From contig NZ_JASBQE010000081.1 in NCBI RefSeq assembly GCF_029960785.1, positions 1 through 55,198 on the forward strand: a DNA stretch of 55,198 nucleotides, given 5' to 3'. Under the pieces are notes generated by a model. That model had not been told where the DNA came from. It was given only the letters and a program-made list of their open reading frames with translations, and searched no databases. Positions within the stretch are counted from its first letter, which is position 1, and every line of letters starts with the position of its first letter. Source of the DNA: Polyangium sp. 15x6. GTDB taxonomy: Bacteria > Myxococcota_A > Polyangia > Polyangiales > Polyangiaceae. Below are positions 28,008 to 37,231 of this stretch, piece after piece. Made by a program: the position numbers and the translations under genes.

Positions 28008-28688
28008 ATGGTCATGCATATCGAGGACGGCAAATACACGCTCCAGCAGAACCGCAAAGAGGTCGGCCTGGTCGTTGTCACGGGCGGCGTGGAGCACTGG
28101 TATCTCTACAGGAAAGTGCCGACGGACAAGGACGCCACGCACGGTATCTACACGGCGCCGAGCGACACGGCGCGGCTTGGCACCCCCGGCTCGTTCGGGA
28201 CGGCGGAGGGCATCGAGACCACGTTCGTTCCCGAGACATCGTTCGATCCGAAGTCCTTCGATCCAAAGACCTTCCGGGCCCCGGCCGGCACCGACGCGAA
28301 ATACATCGAGGCGAGGTGCACCCATCTCGGCGAGGTCACGGCCGCGCGGGTGACGCGCATCGCGACCATGCCCGGGAACGTGGGACAGATCGATTGGGGT
28401 CCCTATCAGGTCTGGCAGAACGGAAAGCTCGTCGGATACGTCGACGTGGCTCCGTATCGAGAAGCCGGTGCCACGAGCGTCCGCGCGCACGAGAGCTGGA
28501 TGCTCTTCACCAGCGGATTCCCCAGCGATGGGGCCCATGGGAGCTACACGCCCCCCGGCGCCTCCGGCGGATCGTACGGCGTCCAGTTCGTCCGCCTGAC
28601 GAGCCCCTCGGGCCACGCGGCCACGCTCATCCCGACCGGGACCGTCTACGAGACGATTCTCGCCGATTGCAACGTCCCCACCCGCTGA
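28008..28688 (+). CDS. Hypothetical protein, 226 residues
   Basis: I do not recognise a family. The ATG at 28008 has an AAGGA site 11 bases upstream; GTG 27999 would be too close to it. The sequence is soluble, with aromatic-rich beta-prone segments (VEHWYLYRKVPTDKD, QIDWGPYQVWQNGKLVGYV) and a C-terminal half with Gly/Ser turns. No signal peptide is seen, even though the upstream gene encodes an exported protein. The last 43 bases overlap the 3' end of the convergent kinase gene, an unusual arrangement that supports both reading frames being used. Codon third positions are GC-rich throughout. Confidence 0.75.
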   Translation: MVMHIEDGKYTLQQNRKEVGLVVVTGGVEHWYLYRKVPTDKDATHGIYTAPSDTARLGTPGSFGTAEGIETTFVPETSFDPKSFDPKTFRAPAGTDAKYIEARCTHLGEVTAARVTRIATMPGNVGQIDWGPYQVWQNGKLVGYVDVAPYREAGATSVRAHESWMLFTSGFPSDGAHGSYTPPGASGGSYGVQFVRLTSPSGHAATLIPTGTVYETILADCNVPTR

Positions 28689-31117
28689 AGGAGCCGCGAG
28701 AGCGCCTCCTCGATCGAAAGCACGTCGAGCCGACAGGACGCATGCTCCGCCGGCACCGCGCTCGCCATCTCGGAGAGCGCCGCCTCCTCCACCGCCACGG
28801 CGACACCGCCCTCCGCGAGGAGCGCGAGCACCTGGATCCCCACGCTCGGCACCGGACAGGCGCGCGCCTTCGCGAGGATCGCCTCGACGTTCTCCCCCGA
28901 CAAACGCTCCCCCGCCGCGACGAGCAAGGCCCCCGCGACGAGCCTCCCGAGCGGATGCCCCGTCCCGGAAAAACACCGAAATGCCCGCCCGGCGAGCGCC
29001 CGCGTGGCCTCGGGATCCCCTTTCCGATACGCCACCGCCGCCTCCGCGACCGAAACGAGCCCCTCGACGTGCAGGCTCCCGAGCCGCGACGCGGCCTCCA
29101 CGAGCTCCTCGTCCGGCCCCTCGCCGTCCGTCTTCCCCGCGCGATAATCGATGCAGCGGCGCAGCCATTCGGCCCTCGCTTCGAGCATGGGCAGCCGGAA
29201 CCTCCGCGCGAGCTCCGCTGCCGCCGCCGCGCCCGCGGCCGCCCGCTCCAGCTGAAACGCCTCCATCCACGCCGACGCCGCATCCAGCCGCGCCGCGATC
29301 TCCGTCGATCGAAATGGCGTGCCCTCCGCCGCTTCCTCTTCGAGCCGCGCGGCCTCCTCGAATCGATTCTGGCAATACCTGAGCCTGCCGAGCCACGCCG
29401 CGTGCGCCGCCTGCGCCGCCCGATCCCCGCTCGCGAGCGCCCAGGCCCGCGCCTCCTCGAGCACCGCCTCCTCGCGCCCGAGCGACACGCGCCGCGCCGC
29501 GAGCACCCGCACCCCGTAACGCAACCGTTCGAGGCGTGGATCCGGTAGCCGCGGCAAACCCTCCGCCAGCTCGGCCGCGCGCTCGGTCCACGCATTCACC
29601 GCGAGCGCCACGCGCACGAGCCGCTCGAGCGCGCGCGTGAGTTCCGTCCCTGGCCCCGGCCGGCAAAGCTCGTACAGCGCGCGATCGAGCCCCTGCGGCG
29701 ACCCCTCGGTGAGCGCGATCTCGACCCATTGCGAGAGCAATCGTTCGAAGATGTCCGCGGGCATCTCCGAAAAACCCCGCAACGCCCGGAGCCCCTCTTC
29801 GAGATGGAGAACGGCGCGCGCGAGCCGCCCCTCCGCCGCGAGCGCGGCCGCCGACGCCATCGCCTCCTCCGCAATGGCGAGCGCCGGCGGCGCGCCCTCG
29901 GCCACGAGCATGCTCGCGAGCCGCACCGGCGTTTCGAGCGCGTCGATCGCCTCGCGATTCATCGCCAGCAAATCCCCATCCCACCGGCAGAGCCCCGCGC
30001 TCGTCCAGGCCTCGATCTCTTGCTCGATCCGGGCCGGATCCCCGCCGGTGCGCGAAAACAAGAGACGCGCCGCGTCCTCCCGGAGGTGCAGCAGCCGATC
30101 CGGCCCCGCGAAAAGCGTTCGCAGGTCCGCCTCCTCGATTGGTTTGTCAGAGGCGATGATTGCTTGCACGGCCGACGGTGTCCGCGAAGCGCCCCCTCCC
30201 CGAAGAACCTCGGCGACCTCGGCCGCCGAGCGCGGGCGTTCGTCGGAATTCGTGGCGAGCAGCCGATCCACCACGGCCGCGACATGCGCGGGCACCCCCT
30301 CCACGAGCGACGCGAGCGCGGGCGGCCGCCCCGTGAGTTTTCCGCGCAAAAGCTCCGCGAGGTCCGCCGACGCATGCGGAAATCGGCCCGTGAGCGCATG
30401 AAACGCCATCACGCCGACCGCATAGAGATCCGTCCGCGCGGAGAGCGGCAGTTCGGCGATCTGCTCCGGCGCGAGATACGCCGCCGTGCCCACGATCATC
30501 CCCACGCCCGTGATCCGCTCGGCCGTCGCCGCGCTCAGGCACGAGAGCCCGAAATCGAGGATCGTCGGCCGCCCCGCCCCGTCGACGAGCACATTGCCCG
30601 GCTTGAGATCCCGATGCAAGAGACCCACGGCGTGCACCCGCGCGAGCGCCTCGCAGAGTTTCACGAGCGGCCGTTCGAGCGCGGCCCACGTGCAGGGCAC
30701 GGCCACGCCCGGAAATGGCGCGCCCTCCGCGCGTTCCATCACGACGAACGGATGCTCGTCCTCGATTCCCTCGTCGATGAGCCGCACGATCCCGGGGAGC
30801 CGCAGGAGCCGGAGCGATGCGACCTCCCGGCAAGCACGCGCGGCGAGCTCCCCCGTCCCGGGCCGCAGGATCTTCAATGCGACGCGCTCGCCCGACAGAC
30901 GATCGTGCGCGTCCCACACCTCGCCATGACCGCCGCGCCCGAGGCGCCCATCGAGCCGATATCGCCCCGCGATCCACGCTCCTTCCCGCGCGAATTGCGG
31001 CAGCGGCAGCACGCCGCTCACGTGCGCGGCGGCCCGCAGAAACGCGTCCGACTCGCCGACGTCCTCGAGCCCTTCGAGATCGAGCGTATCGAGCGATTCG
31101 TCGGGCGCGGAATTCAT
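28646..31117 (-). CDS. Ser/Thr protein kinase with C-terminal helical repeat region
   Basis: The 823-residue protein has an N-terminal acidic segment (about 1-50), then a full kinase domain: GRGGHGEV, VALKIL with the ATP Lys, HRDLKPGN in place of the usual KPEN, DFG in ILDFGLS, and GTAAYLAPEQ. From about residue 330 to the end it is composed of Leu/Ala-rich helices that resemble TPR or AAA-associated repeats, without a membrane helix. Thus it is likely a cytosolic kinase. It begins 4 bases after the stop of the sigma factor gene at 31760-31122, which strongly suggests one operon and functional coupling. The KPEN to KPGN change still leaves the metal-binding Asn. Confidence 0.93.
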   Translation of the reverse strand: MNSAPDESLDTLDLEGLEDVGESDAFLRAAAHVSGVLPLPQFAREGAWIAGRYRLDGRLGRGGHGEVWDAHDRLSGERVALKILRPGTGELAARACREVASLRLLRLPGIVRLIDEGIEDEHPFVVMERAEGAPFPGVAVPCTWAALERPLVKLCEALARVHAVGLLHRDLKPGNVLVDGAGRPTILDFGLSCLSAATAERITGVGMIVGTAAYLAPEQIAELPLSARTDLYAVGVMAFHALTGRFPHASADLAELLRGKLTGRPPALASLVEGVPAHVAAVVDRLLATNSDERPRSAAEVAEVLRGGGASRTPSAVQAIIASDKPIEEADLRTLFAGPDRLLHLREDAARLLFSRTGGDPARIEQEIEAWTSAGLCRWDGDLLAMNREAIDALETPVRLASMLVAEGAPPALAIAEEAMASAAALAAEGRLARAVLHLEEGLRALRGFSEMPADIFERLLSQWVEIALTEGSPQGLDRALYELCRPGPGTELTRALERLVRVALAVNAWTERAAELAEGLPRLPDPRLERLRYGVRVLAARRVSLGREEAVLEEARAWALASGDRAAQAAHAAWLGRLRYCQNRFEEAARLEEEAAEGTPFRSTEIAARLDAASAWMEAFQLERAAAGAAAAAELARRFRLPMLEARAEWLRRCIDYRAGKTDGEGPDEELVEAASRLGSLHVEGLVSVAEAAVAYRKGDPEATRALAGRAFRCFSGTGHPLGRLVAGALLVAAGERLSGENVEAILAKARACPVPSVGIQVLALLAEGGVAVAVEEAALSEMASAVPAEHASCRLDVLSIEEALSRLLQRVGTLQSARIVS

Positions 31118-31121
31118 TCGC

Positions 31122-31760
31122 TCACCGATCGTCGTCCTCGGGAATCAACCCCTCGCGGCGCGCCCGCTCGCGGAGCCCGTCCTTGACGAGCTGAAATCGC
31201 TTCCGGAGCCGCGCGGCTTCGCGCTTCAGCGCCTCGCCTTCGAGCGGCGGCTCGCCCTCGCCGCGCAGGACCTCCGCGAGCTCGAGCCACGAGAGCTGCC
31301 GATCCACGCGCAGCACGAGCAGCTCCTGGTCCTCCTCGGGCAATTCGGCGCGGAGCTCGGCGATCCGGCTCTTCACCTCGGAGCGCTCGAGCGGCGCGGT
31401 CGTGCTGCGAATCGCGGCGGCGACGCGCGACACCACGGACCCGCCGTCGAGCGGCGCCTCGCGCTGACGCCGCCGATGCGCCTCGCGGCGATGGTACAGG
31501 GACGTTCGTCGCGCGACGGCATACACGAACGTGCGGAGCGACGACATCCAGGCGAAGTTCGGCAGGCTCTTCCAGAGCGCCTCGGCGAACTGCGCGAATA
31601 CATCGTCCGCCTCGTCGCGGTCCTGGTGCCGCGTCCCGAGGAACGTGTAGACCTCGGCGCCGTACGCCTTCAGCGCGACGGTCGCGGCCCCCTCGAAGTC
31701 CCCGCGTTCGCAGAGGCTCTTCGCCTCGAACTCCAGATCGTCGCGCTTCCGTGCCTCCAT
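31122..31760 (-). CDS. ECF-like sigma factor upstream of a Ser/Thr kinase
   Basis: The protein (212 residues) has a sigma region 2 (about 25-90; YTFLGTRHQDRDEADDVFAQF, then WMSSLRTFVYAVARR) and region 4 (about 130-195; RIAELRAELPEEDQELLVLR, LSWLELAEVL), with no region 1 or 3. It is an extracytoplasmic-function-type sigma factor. No anti-sigma gene is seen beside it; instead the next gene is a Ser/Thr kinase 4 bases downstream. In the literature, ECF groups exist that are controlled by linked Ser/Thr kinases, and this pair fits that picture. The start is uncertain: ATG 31760 has no good ribosome site, and GTG 31778 is an alternative. Confidence 0.87.
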   Translation of the reverse strand: MEARKRDDLEFEAKSLCERGDFEGAATVALKAYGAEVYTFLGTRHQDRDEADDVFAQFAEALWKSLPNFAWMSSLRTFVYAVARRTSLYHRREAHRRRQREAPLDGGSVVSRVAAAIRSTTAPLERSEVKSRIAELRAELPEEDQELLVLRVDRQLSWLELAEVLRGEGEPPLEGEALKREAARLRKRFQLVKDGLRERARREGLIPEDDDR

Positions 31761-31797
31761 GAACGTTCGAGGATACACCTTTTTCGAGAAAGCGCGA

Positions 31798-34416
31798 CTA
31801 CATCGGCACGGCCGGCAGCCACATGCGGACCGTCGTCCCCTCGCCGAGCTTGCTCGTCACGTGGAGACGTCCCCCATGGTCCGTGACAAACCTTTGCGTG
31901 AGCGTGAGCCCGAGGCCCGTCCCCTGCCCCGGCGGCTTCGTCGTGAAGAAGGGGTCGAAAATGCGGTCGAGGTTCTCGGCGGGAATCCCACACCCGTTGT
32001 CGCGCACCTCGATCTCCACGAAAGGCGCGGCGTCCTCCGCCGATTGCCGCGGCCGCGCGAGGACGGAGACGGCGCCGCCCTCGGAGACGGAATCGAGCGC
32101 ATTGGCGACCACGTTGAGCAAAGCCGCATCGAGCTGCGCCATGTTCGCGAGCACCGCCGCAGGCGCTCCCGGATCCTGCGAGACCTCGAGACGAACCCCG
32201 CGCGCGCGCGCCTGCGCCGCGGTGAATTCGAGCACGCGGTCGAGCGCCGCCCGCACGTCGCACGGCTCCTGGCCCGTCGGATGACCGCGCGAATAGTCGA
32301 GCAGCGTGTGCACGAGGCCCGAGCAGCGGGCCGCCTGCGATTCGATGGTGCCGAGCGCCTTGCGGAGCGCGGCCTCGTCGAGGATCCGCCCCTCTGTCGC
32401 GCCGAGCCGCCGGAGCAAGAGCTGCGCATTCATCAGGATGATGGCGAGCGGATTGTTGATCTCGTGCGAGAGGCCCGCGAGCATGGTGCCCACCGCGGCC
32501 ATCTTCCCCGCCTGCATGAGCTCCTCCTGCGTCTCCGAGAGCCTCTCGAGCGTCCGCGCGAGCTCGCGGTTTTTCTCGGCCAGCTCCGCGTGCGCGCGGT
32601 GCAGGCGCTCGGCCGCGCGCACGCGCGCCGCGAGCTCGGCCGGATCGAACGGTTTGCCCAGGTAATCGTCCGCGCCGGTATCGAGGCCCAACGCCGCCGC
32701 GGCGTGCCCGGCCCGGGCCGTCAAGAGAATGACCGGAATATCCCGCCATGTGGAATCATGCTTGAGCCGGCGGACGAGCTCGAAGCCATCCATCTCGGGC
32801 ATCATCACGTCCGACACGATGACCTCGGGCCGCCTCGCCTCCACGGCCTCGAGCGCGGCGCGGCCGTTCGTCACGAGCTCGACGTCGCATTCGGCGGAGA
32901 GGATATCCACCAGGTACGACCCCATGTCCGGATTGTCCTCGACCACGAGCACACGCGGCCTTTGCCCGTTCGTCGGGACGTACCGAGCGCACGCCGCGGC
33001 CCGCGGCGCGGCCGCCTCGAAATGGCCCGCATGGGGGGCGGGCGGCCGCGCCTCCTTGGGCTCGGGCGCGAGCCACGGCGCGGCGACGCGGTCGGCGGCC
33101 CACGGGAGCCTCACGAAGAAACGCGAGCCCACGGAGACCTTGCTCTCCACGGAGGCCTTTCCACCCATCAGCTCCGCGAGCTCTTTGACGAGCGAGAGCC
33201 CGACCCCCGTCCCTTCGTGCTTGCGCGTCGCCGAGGCGTCGATCTGCTGGAACCGCTGAAAAAGCAAATATTGCTTGTCCGCCGGAATGCCCGGCCCCGT
33301 ATCCTCGACCGACAGCTCGAGCTCGGCGCCGACCTTCTGCAAGCGCACCACGATGCGCCCCCCCTCCGGGGTGAACTTCAGCGCATTGCCGAGCAAGTTC
33401 AGCACGATCTTCTCGAATTTGCGCCGATCGAGCGGGACCTGCTCCCGGACCATCGCCTCCAGCGAGAGCTCGACGCCGGCGCGTTCGGCCGAAGGACGCG
33501 CGGCGTCGACGATATCGGCGCAGAGCTCGGCGGCGTCGACGGCCTCCCAGTCGACCGTGAACTTGCCGGCCTCGATTTTCTGATGATCGAGGATGTCGTC
33601 GACGAGGCGATGGAGCCTGCGCGCGTTGCGCTGGATGCGCTCGAGATCCGTGCGCACCCGCGGCGAGAGGGGCTCGGAATCGTTTTCGCCCTTCGAGAGC
33701 ATCGAGGCGAGCGGGCCCAGGATCAGCGCGAGCGGCGTGCGCAGCTCGTGGCTCATGACCGTGAGGAACTGCCCCTTTTCGCGGGCCGCGTCGTCCGCGA
33801 CCTCTTTGGCTCTCTGGAGATCGATCTCCATCTGCTTGCGCTCGGTGATGTCCGCGTAAATGCCGAGCAGCCCGGCCACTTCGCCCTGCTCGTCGCGGAT
33901 CGGGACCTTGCTCGTGAGCAGCGTGCGCTGCGCCCCGTCCATGCGGAGGACGGGCTCTTCGATGTCGAGGATGGGCGTGCCGCTCTCCATCACCTCGCGG
34001 TCGACCTTGACGAACGCGTCCGCGTCCTCGCGCCGGCTCCAGATGTCGTAATCGGTCTTTCCGACGAGGTTCTCCAGCGTCTTCGTGCCCGAATCATTCA
34101 AAAAATTCTGGTTCCCACCCAGAAAACGACCCTCGCGATCTTTCCAGAAAATGGCGTGAGGGACGTTCGCGATGACGTACTTGAGCACGGCTTGCTGCTG
34201 CTCGAGGGCGTCCTGCGCGCGCTTGCGTGCCGTGATGTCCGTGGCGACGCCGAGCACGCCCGAGCTCTTGGTCTCCGATATTCGAAGCGGCATAGAATGA
34301 ACCTCGTACCAGGCGCCCTGCCGCAGGGGCCAAGCGCCTTTGCCAGGCGGGCCGCCTCCGGCATCGGGCGCCACGGTGACGACATGGGAGCATGGTGCAG
34401 GCTCAGTATAATACAT
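31798..34416 (-). CDS. Hybrid histidine kinase with two kinase cores and a truncated first PAS
   Basis: The protein has 872 residues. Residues 1-65 look like the second half of a PAS domain only, ending in GVATDITARKR. A full PAS follows (about 75-195), then HisKA with SHELRTP and an ATPase lid with NALKFTPEGG and DTGPGIP. A receiver domain comes next at about 475-590 (VLVVEDNPDM, SDVMMPEMDG). A second histidine kinase core (SHEINNP, then NALDSVSEGG and DNGCGIP) ends the protein. Both catalytic His and the receiver Asp are present. An in-frame TAG sits two codons upstream of the ATG at 34416, so the missing PAS half cannot be restored by an earlier start in this frame. Confidence 0.92.
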   Translation of the reverse strand: MYYTEPAPCSHVVTVAPDAGGGPPGKGAWPLRQGAWYEVHSMPLRISETKSSGVLGVATDITARKRAQDALEQQQAVLKYVIANVPHAIFWKDREGRFLGGNQNFLNDSGTKTLENLVGKTDYDIWSRREDADAFVKVDREVMESGTPILDIEEPVLRMDGAQRTLLTSKVPIRDEQGEVAGLLGIYADITERKQMEIDLQRAKEVADDAAREKGQFLTVMSHELRTPLALILGPLASMLSKGENDSEPLSPRVRTDLERIQRNARRLHRLVDDILDHQKIEAGKFTVDWEAVDAAELCADIVDAARPSAERAGVELSLEAMVREQVPLDRRKFEKIVLNLLGNALKFTPEGGRIVVRLQKVGAELELSVEDTGPGIPADKQYLLFQRFQQIDASATRKHEGTGVGLSLVKELAELMGGKASVESKVSVGSRFFVRLPWAADRVAAPWLAPEPKEARPPAPHAGHFEAAAPRAAACARYVPTNGQRPRVLVVEDNPDMGSYLVDILSAECDVELVTNGRAALEAVEARRPEVIVSDVMMPEMDGFELVRRLKHDSTWRDIPVILLTARAGHAAAALGLDTGADDYLGKPFDPAELAARVRAAERLHRAHAELAEKNRELARTLERLSETQEELMQAGKMAAVGTMLAGLSHEINNPLAIILMNAQLLLRRLGATEGRILDEAALRKALGTIESQAARCSGLVHTLLDYSRGHPTGQEPCDVRAALDRVLEFTAAQARARGVRLEVSQDPGAPAAVLANMAQLDAALLNVVANALDSVSEGGAVSVLARPRQSAEDAAPFVEIEVRDNGCGIPAENLDRIFDPFFTTKPPGQGTGLGLTLTQRFVTDHGGRLHVTSKLGEGTTVRMWLPAVPM

Positions 34417-34515
34417 TGCCTACATCCACGTGGAGGACGAACTGCTCGTTTTCGGCCGCCGAACAGGTTCGTCAGGAACGGACAGCGCCGCTCGAGGTCG
34501 GCACGAGCGGCCGCT

Positions 34516-37128
34516 TCACGGTTTCAAGAAGAACGGATTCGACGCCGCGAACGGCCGCCTCCCCGGATGCAGCGGAGCGAGGTCGCCGCCGCCTTTCGCA
34601 TGAAATAGCACCCAGTTCCGCGGACGCGACGGATCCAGCGTCACCGTGACCTGATTGACGAATTTTTTCGACGGGCCGGCCCAGCCATCCACCGGGAGCA
34701 GCGCCTCGGTCGATACCGTCTTTCCATTCACGATCGTTTCCAGCATGCTCGCGTCGACCCAGCTCGCCGCCTCGATCGTCAGCGTGAACGTCGCCACCCC
34801 GCCCGCGCCGGTCTGCACCATCTGCCCGGGGTTTTCCCCGTTCGGGCCCGTCGCCGTCATGAACAGGCCGCCGCTGATCGTCGAGCCGCCGCTCGCGATT
34901 GCGTCGCGCACCAGCTCTTTCGTCAGCTTCGTCGGATCGTCGTGACCGAAGGACAGGCACGTCCGCGGATAGCCCACCGGGCTCGTCCTCACGTGGTGGC
35001 TGTCGGAGCTACCCACGGCCCAGACCGTCATCCCCGCCTCGAGGAGCGCGAACCAGTCCGCGATCGACTCGTCCCGGTTCGCCTCGAAATCGGAGTCGTT
35101 GAAGACCTCGATCGCGTCGAAATCGTCGCTCCAGAACCCGTCGCGGCCCTTGCCCGTCTTCCGATCGAGCGCCGCGGCGCTGAAATACGCCTGGAATCCG
35201 CCGCCGCTCGGGTGGTTCACGATGAGCACGGGGTTATCGGGCAGCGCGCGCACCAGCGCGAAGACGTCCTTCGGGTCCTTCCCGATCCAGTCGACCGCGC
35301 CGTTGTTCGCCTGCTTCGGGTCCGGCGTCATCGGCACGACCCCGAAATGCCCCCACGTGAACGTCGTCAGCTCCTCCGACGCCATGCCGAACGCCCATTG
35401 CGTGAGGCCCATGTTCTGGATCGAGGGCTGAAAATCAGCGACCCACTCGTGCTCGCTCGACACGGGGATGTCGAGCCCGTCCGCGATCGCGCCCCGCAGC
35501 TTGTGCTCGAACCGATCATTCGAATCCGCCGAGAACTGCGAATGAATGTGAAAATCGGCGCACATCACGCCCGTCGTGTCGACCGAATGCGCGAGGTTCG
35601 CCGGGAGCTCCAGCGTCTCGCCCGCCGCAACCGTGACGTCCGTCGCGAGCATCTCCCATTCGTAGCCGCGCGACACGATCACCGTATGCTCGCCCGGCGG
35701 CACCGACACCGTCGCATTGCCGTCCATCGCGAAGACCTGATGCAATCGCCCATTCGCCTCGTCGAGCACGCCGAACGCCTCGGGCGCCCCGGCGAGCGTG
35801 TCTTTCGGCACGACCTGCACGCGCACCGGCAGCGCCGCGCCCGACGCCGTCTCCTTCGCGACGACGTGAATCGTGCCGTTCGGATCGAGCGGAATGGTCG
35901 CTGTCGCCTCGTCCGCGCCGACCCCGAAGCCCGCGTGCGGCGCATATCCTTGCTTTTGCGGCACGAGCGTCACGGGCGCGCCCGGCGGCACGTGCACCAC
36001 GAACGAGCCGAACGAGTCCGTCCGCGTCCGGCTCAAATACTCGCCTTCCGGGCTCATCGCGTGCAGCCACGCGCCCACGACACCCTTGCCCTGCGCGTCC
36101 TCGACCGTCCCCTTGATCTCGCGCCACGGCGCCTCGCCCGAGACGCGCCGCACCGCCTCGCGCAGGCCGTCGTAATCGGGACCGCCCGCGATGATCTCCG
36201 CCCGATCGATCGTCTTCGCCGAGCAAGCATCCACGACGAACCCGGGCCCGTAGAAGAGGGAAAAACCGCTGACCGTGAGGCCATACGCGAGCTCGTGGCC
36301 CGGAATGCGGAACGCGAAACCGAAATCGCCGCCGTCGAAGCCCGCCCACGCGACGCGGCCCGAGGGCTCCGCGAAGCCGAATTCAGGCGTGACGAGCTGC
36401 GTGTTCGAGTAATGGAAGAAGCCGAGCAGCTCGTCCGGATCCAGCCGTTCGACGCCGAGATCGATGGGCTCGTTCGACTTGTTGACGAGGCCGATACGCA
36501 TCGTGACGCGCTCCTCCCCCGGCTGGAGCACGTAATCGTACACCGCCTCGTGCTCGTACGACCGCGGGAACAGATACGCGAGCGGCCCCTGCATGAACGG
36601 GATTTTCGAGAGCTTGCCCGCGACCCGCACGATGGCCTCGCCGCCGTCCGAGCCGTCCTTCAGCACCGTGACGCTCGTGGGATCGATCATCTCGATCGAG
36701 AGCCCCGTGAGCGTCTCGTTGTACATCGAGACCCCCGTGGGCTTGCCGTCGGCGTTCGCCTTGTCGATCGAGAGGATCTCGCCGCCGAAACGCGCATACC
36801 CGTCGGAGAAATCTTTATCCTCGATGAACACCACGATCTTGTCGTTCGCGAGGACGAAATCCCCCGGCTCGATCTGCTGCCGGCCATGCCCCGGCTGCGC
36901 GATGCCCGAAAGATCGGTCACCCGACCCGCGCGCGCCTGCCCCGCCGCCTTGGCGCCGAACGGCTCCTTGTGCCCGTTCGGGTCGCCGACCTCGAAGGCC
37001 AGGGCGTCGCAATTCCCGTCCGGCGGGGGCTCCTCGTCGGGGCCGCTGCACGCAGCGACGAGGGGCACCTGGACGAGGACGCAGAGAAGCGCACGGAAGG
37101 AAGGCGCGGCAAGCGAAGGACAACGCAT
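34516..37128 (-). CDS. CehA/McbA-like PHP-domain metallohydrolase lipoprotein
   Basis: The ATG at 37128 has a strong GAGGAGG site and starts a lipoprotein signal with lipobox VAAC; the protein has 870 residues. The first half is beta-rich. At about 385-450 a carboxypeptidase-regulatory-like domain is seen (IKGTVEDAQGKGVVGAWLHA, PPGAPVTLVPQKQGY). The C-terminal half is a PHP-type hydrolase with DFHIHSQFSADS near 560, SSEHEW, NHPSGGG and SSDSHH, the metal-ligand His/Asp pattern of CehA/McbA carbaryl-type and related phosphoesterases. The substrate is unknown. It probably acts in the periplasm or on the cell surface. Its stop lies 99 bases before the start of the hybrid kinase. Confidence 0.9.
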   Translation of the reverse strand: MRCPSLAAPSFRALLCVLVQVPLVAACSGPDEEPPPDGNCDALAFEVGDPNGHKEPFGAKAAGQARAGRVTDLSGIAQPGHGRQQIEPGDFVLANDKIVVFIEDKDFSDGYARFGGEILSIDKANADGKPTGVSMYNETLTGLSIEMIDPTSVTVLKDGSDGGEAIVRVAGKLSKIPFMQGPLAYLFPRSYEHEAVYDYVLQPGEERVTMRIGLVNKSNEPIDLGVERLDPDELLGFFHYSNTQLVTPEFGFAEPSGRVAWAGFDGGDFGFAFRIPGHELAYGLTVSGFSLFYGPGFVVDACSAKTIDRAEIIAGGPDYDGLREAVRRVSGEAPWREIKGTVEDAQGKGVVGAWLHAMSPEGEYLSRTRTDSFGSFVVHVPPGAPVTLVPQKQGYAPHAGFGVGADEATATIPLDPNGTIHVVAKETASGAALPVRVQVVPKDTLAGAPEAFGVLDEANGRLHQVFAMDGNATVSVPPGEHTVIVSRGYEWEMLATDVTVAAGETLELPANLAHSVDTTGVMCADFHIHSQFSADSNDRFEHKLRGAIADGLDIPVSSEHEWVADFQPSIQNMGLTQWAFGMASEELTTFTWGHFGVVPMTPDPKQANNGAVDWIGKDPKDVFALVRALPDNPVLIVNHPSGGGFQAYFSAAALDRKTGKGRDGFWSDDFDAIEVFNDSDFEANRDESIADWFALLEAGMTVWAVGSSDSHHVRTSPVGYPRTCLSFGHDDPTKLTKELVRDAIASGGSTISGGLFMTATGPNGENPGQMVQTGAGGVATFTLTIEAASWVDASMLETIVNGKTVSTEALLPVDGWAGPSKKFVNQVTVTLDPSRPRNWVLFHAKGGGDLAPLHPGRRPFAASNPFFLKP

Positions 37129-37231
37129 GAGACCTCCTCGCGAGGCGGAATGCCCGACCTCAATGGATAGTCTTACGTTTCGGTGACGGCCTTGTGAAGC
37201 CCCCAAGACGACGCAGGTCGATCGTTGGGGC

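Noticed and set aside
34401-34416. The TATAAT-like sequence at the start of the hybrid kinase as a strong promoter
   Set aside because: It lies over the start codon of the minus-strand gene; on the plus strand no gene follows that it could serve.
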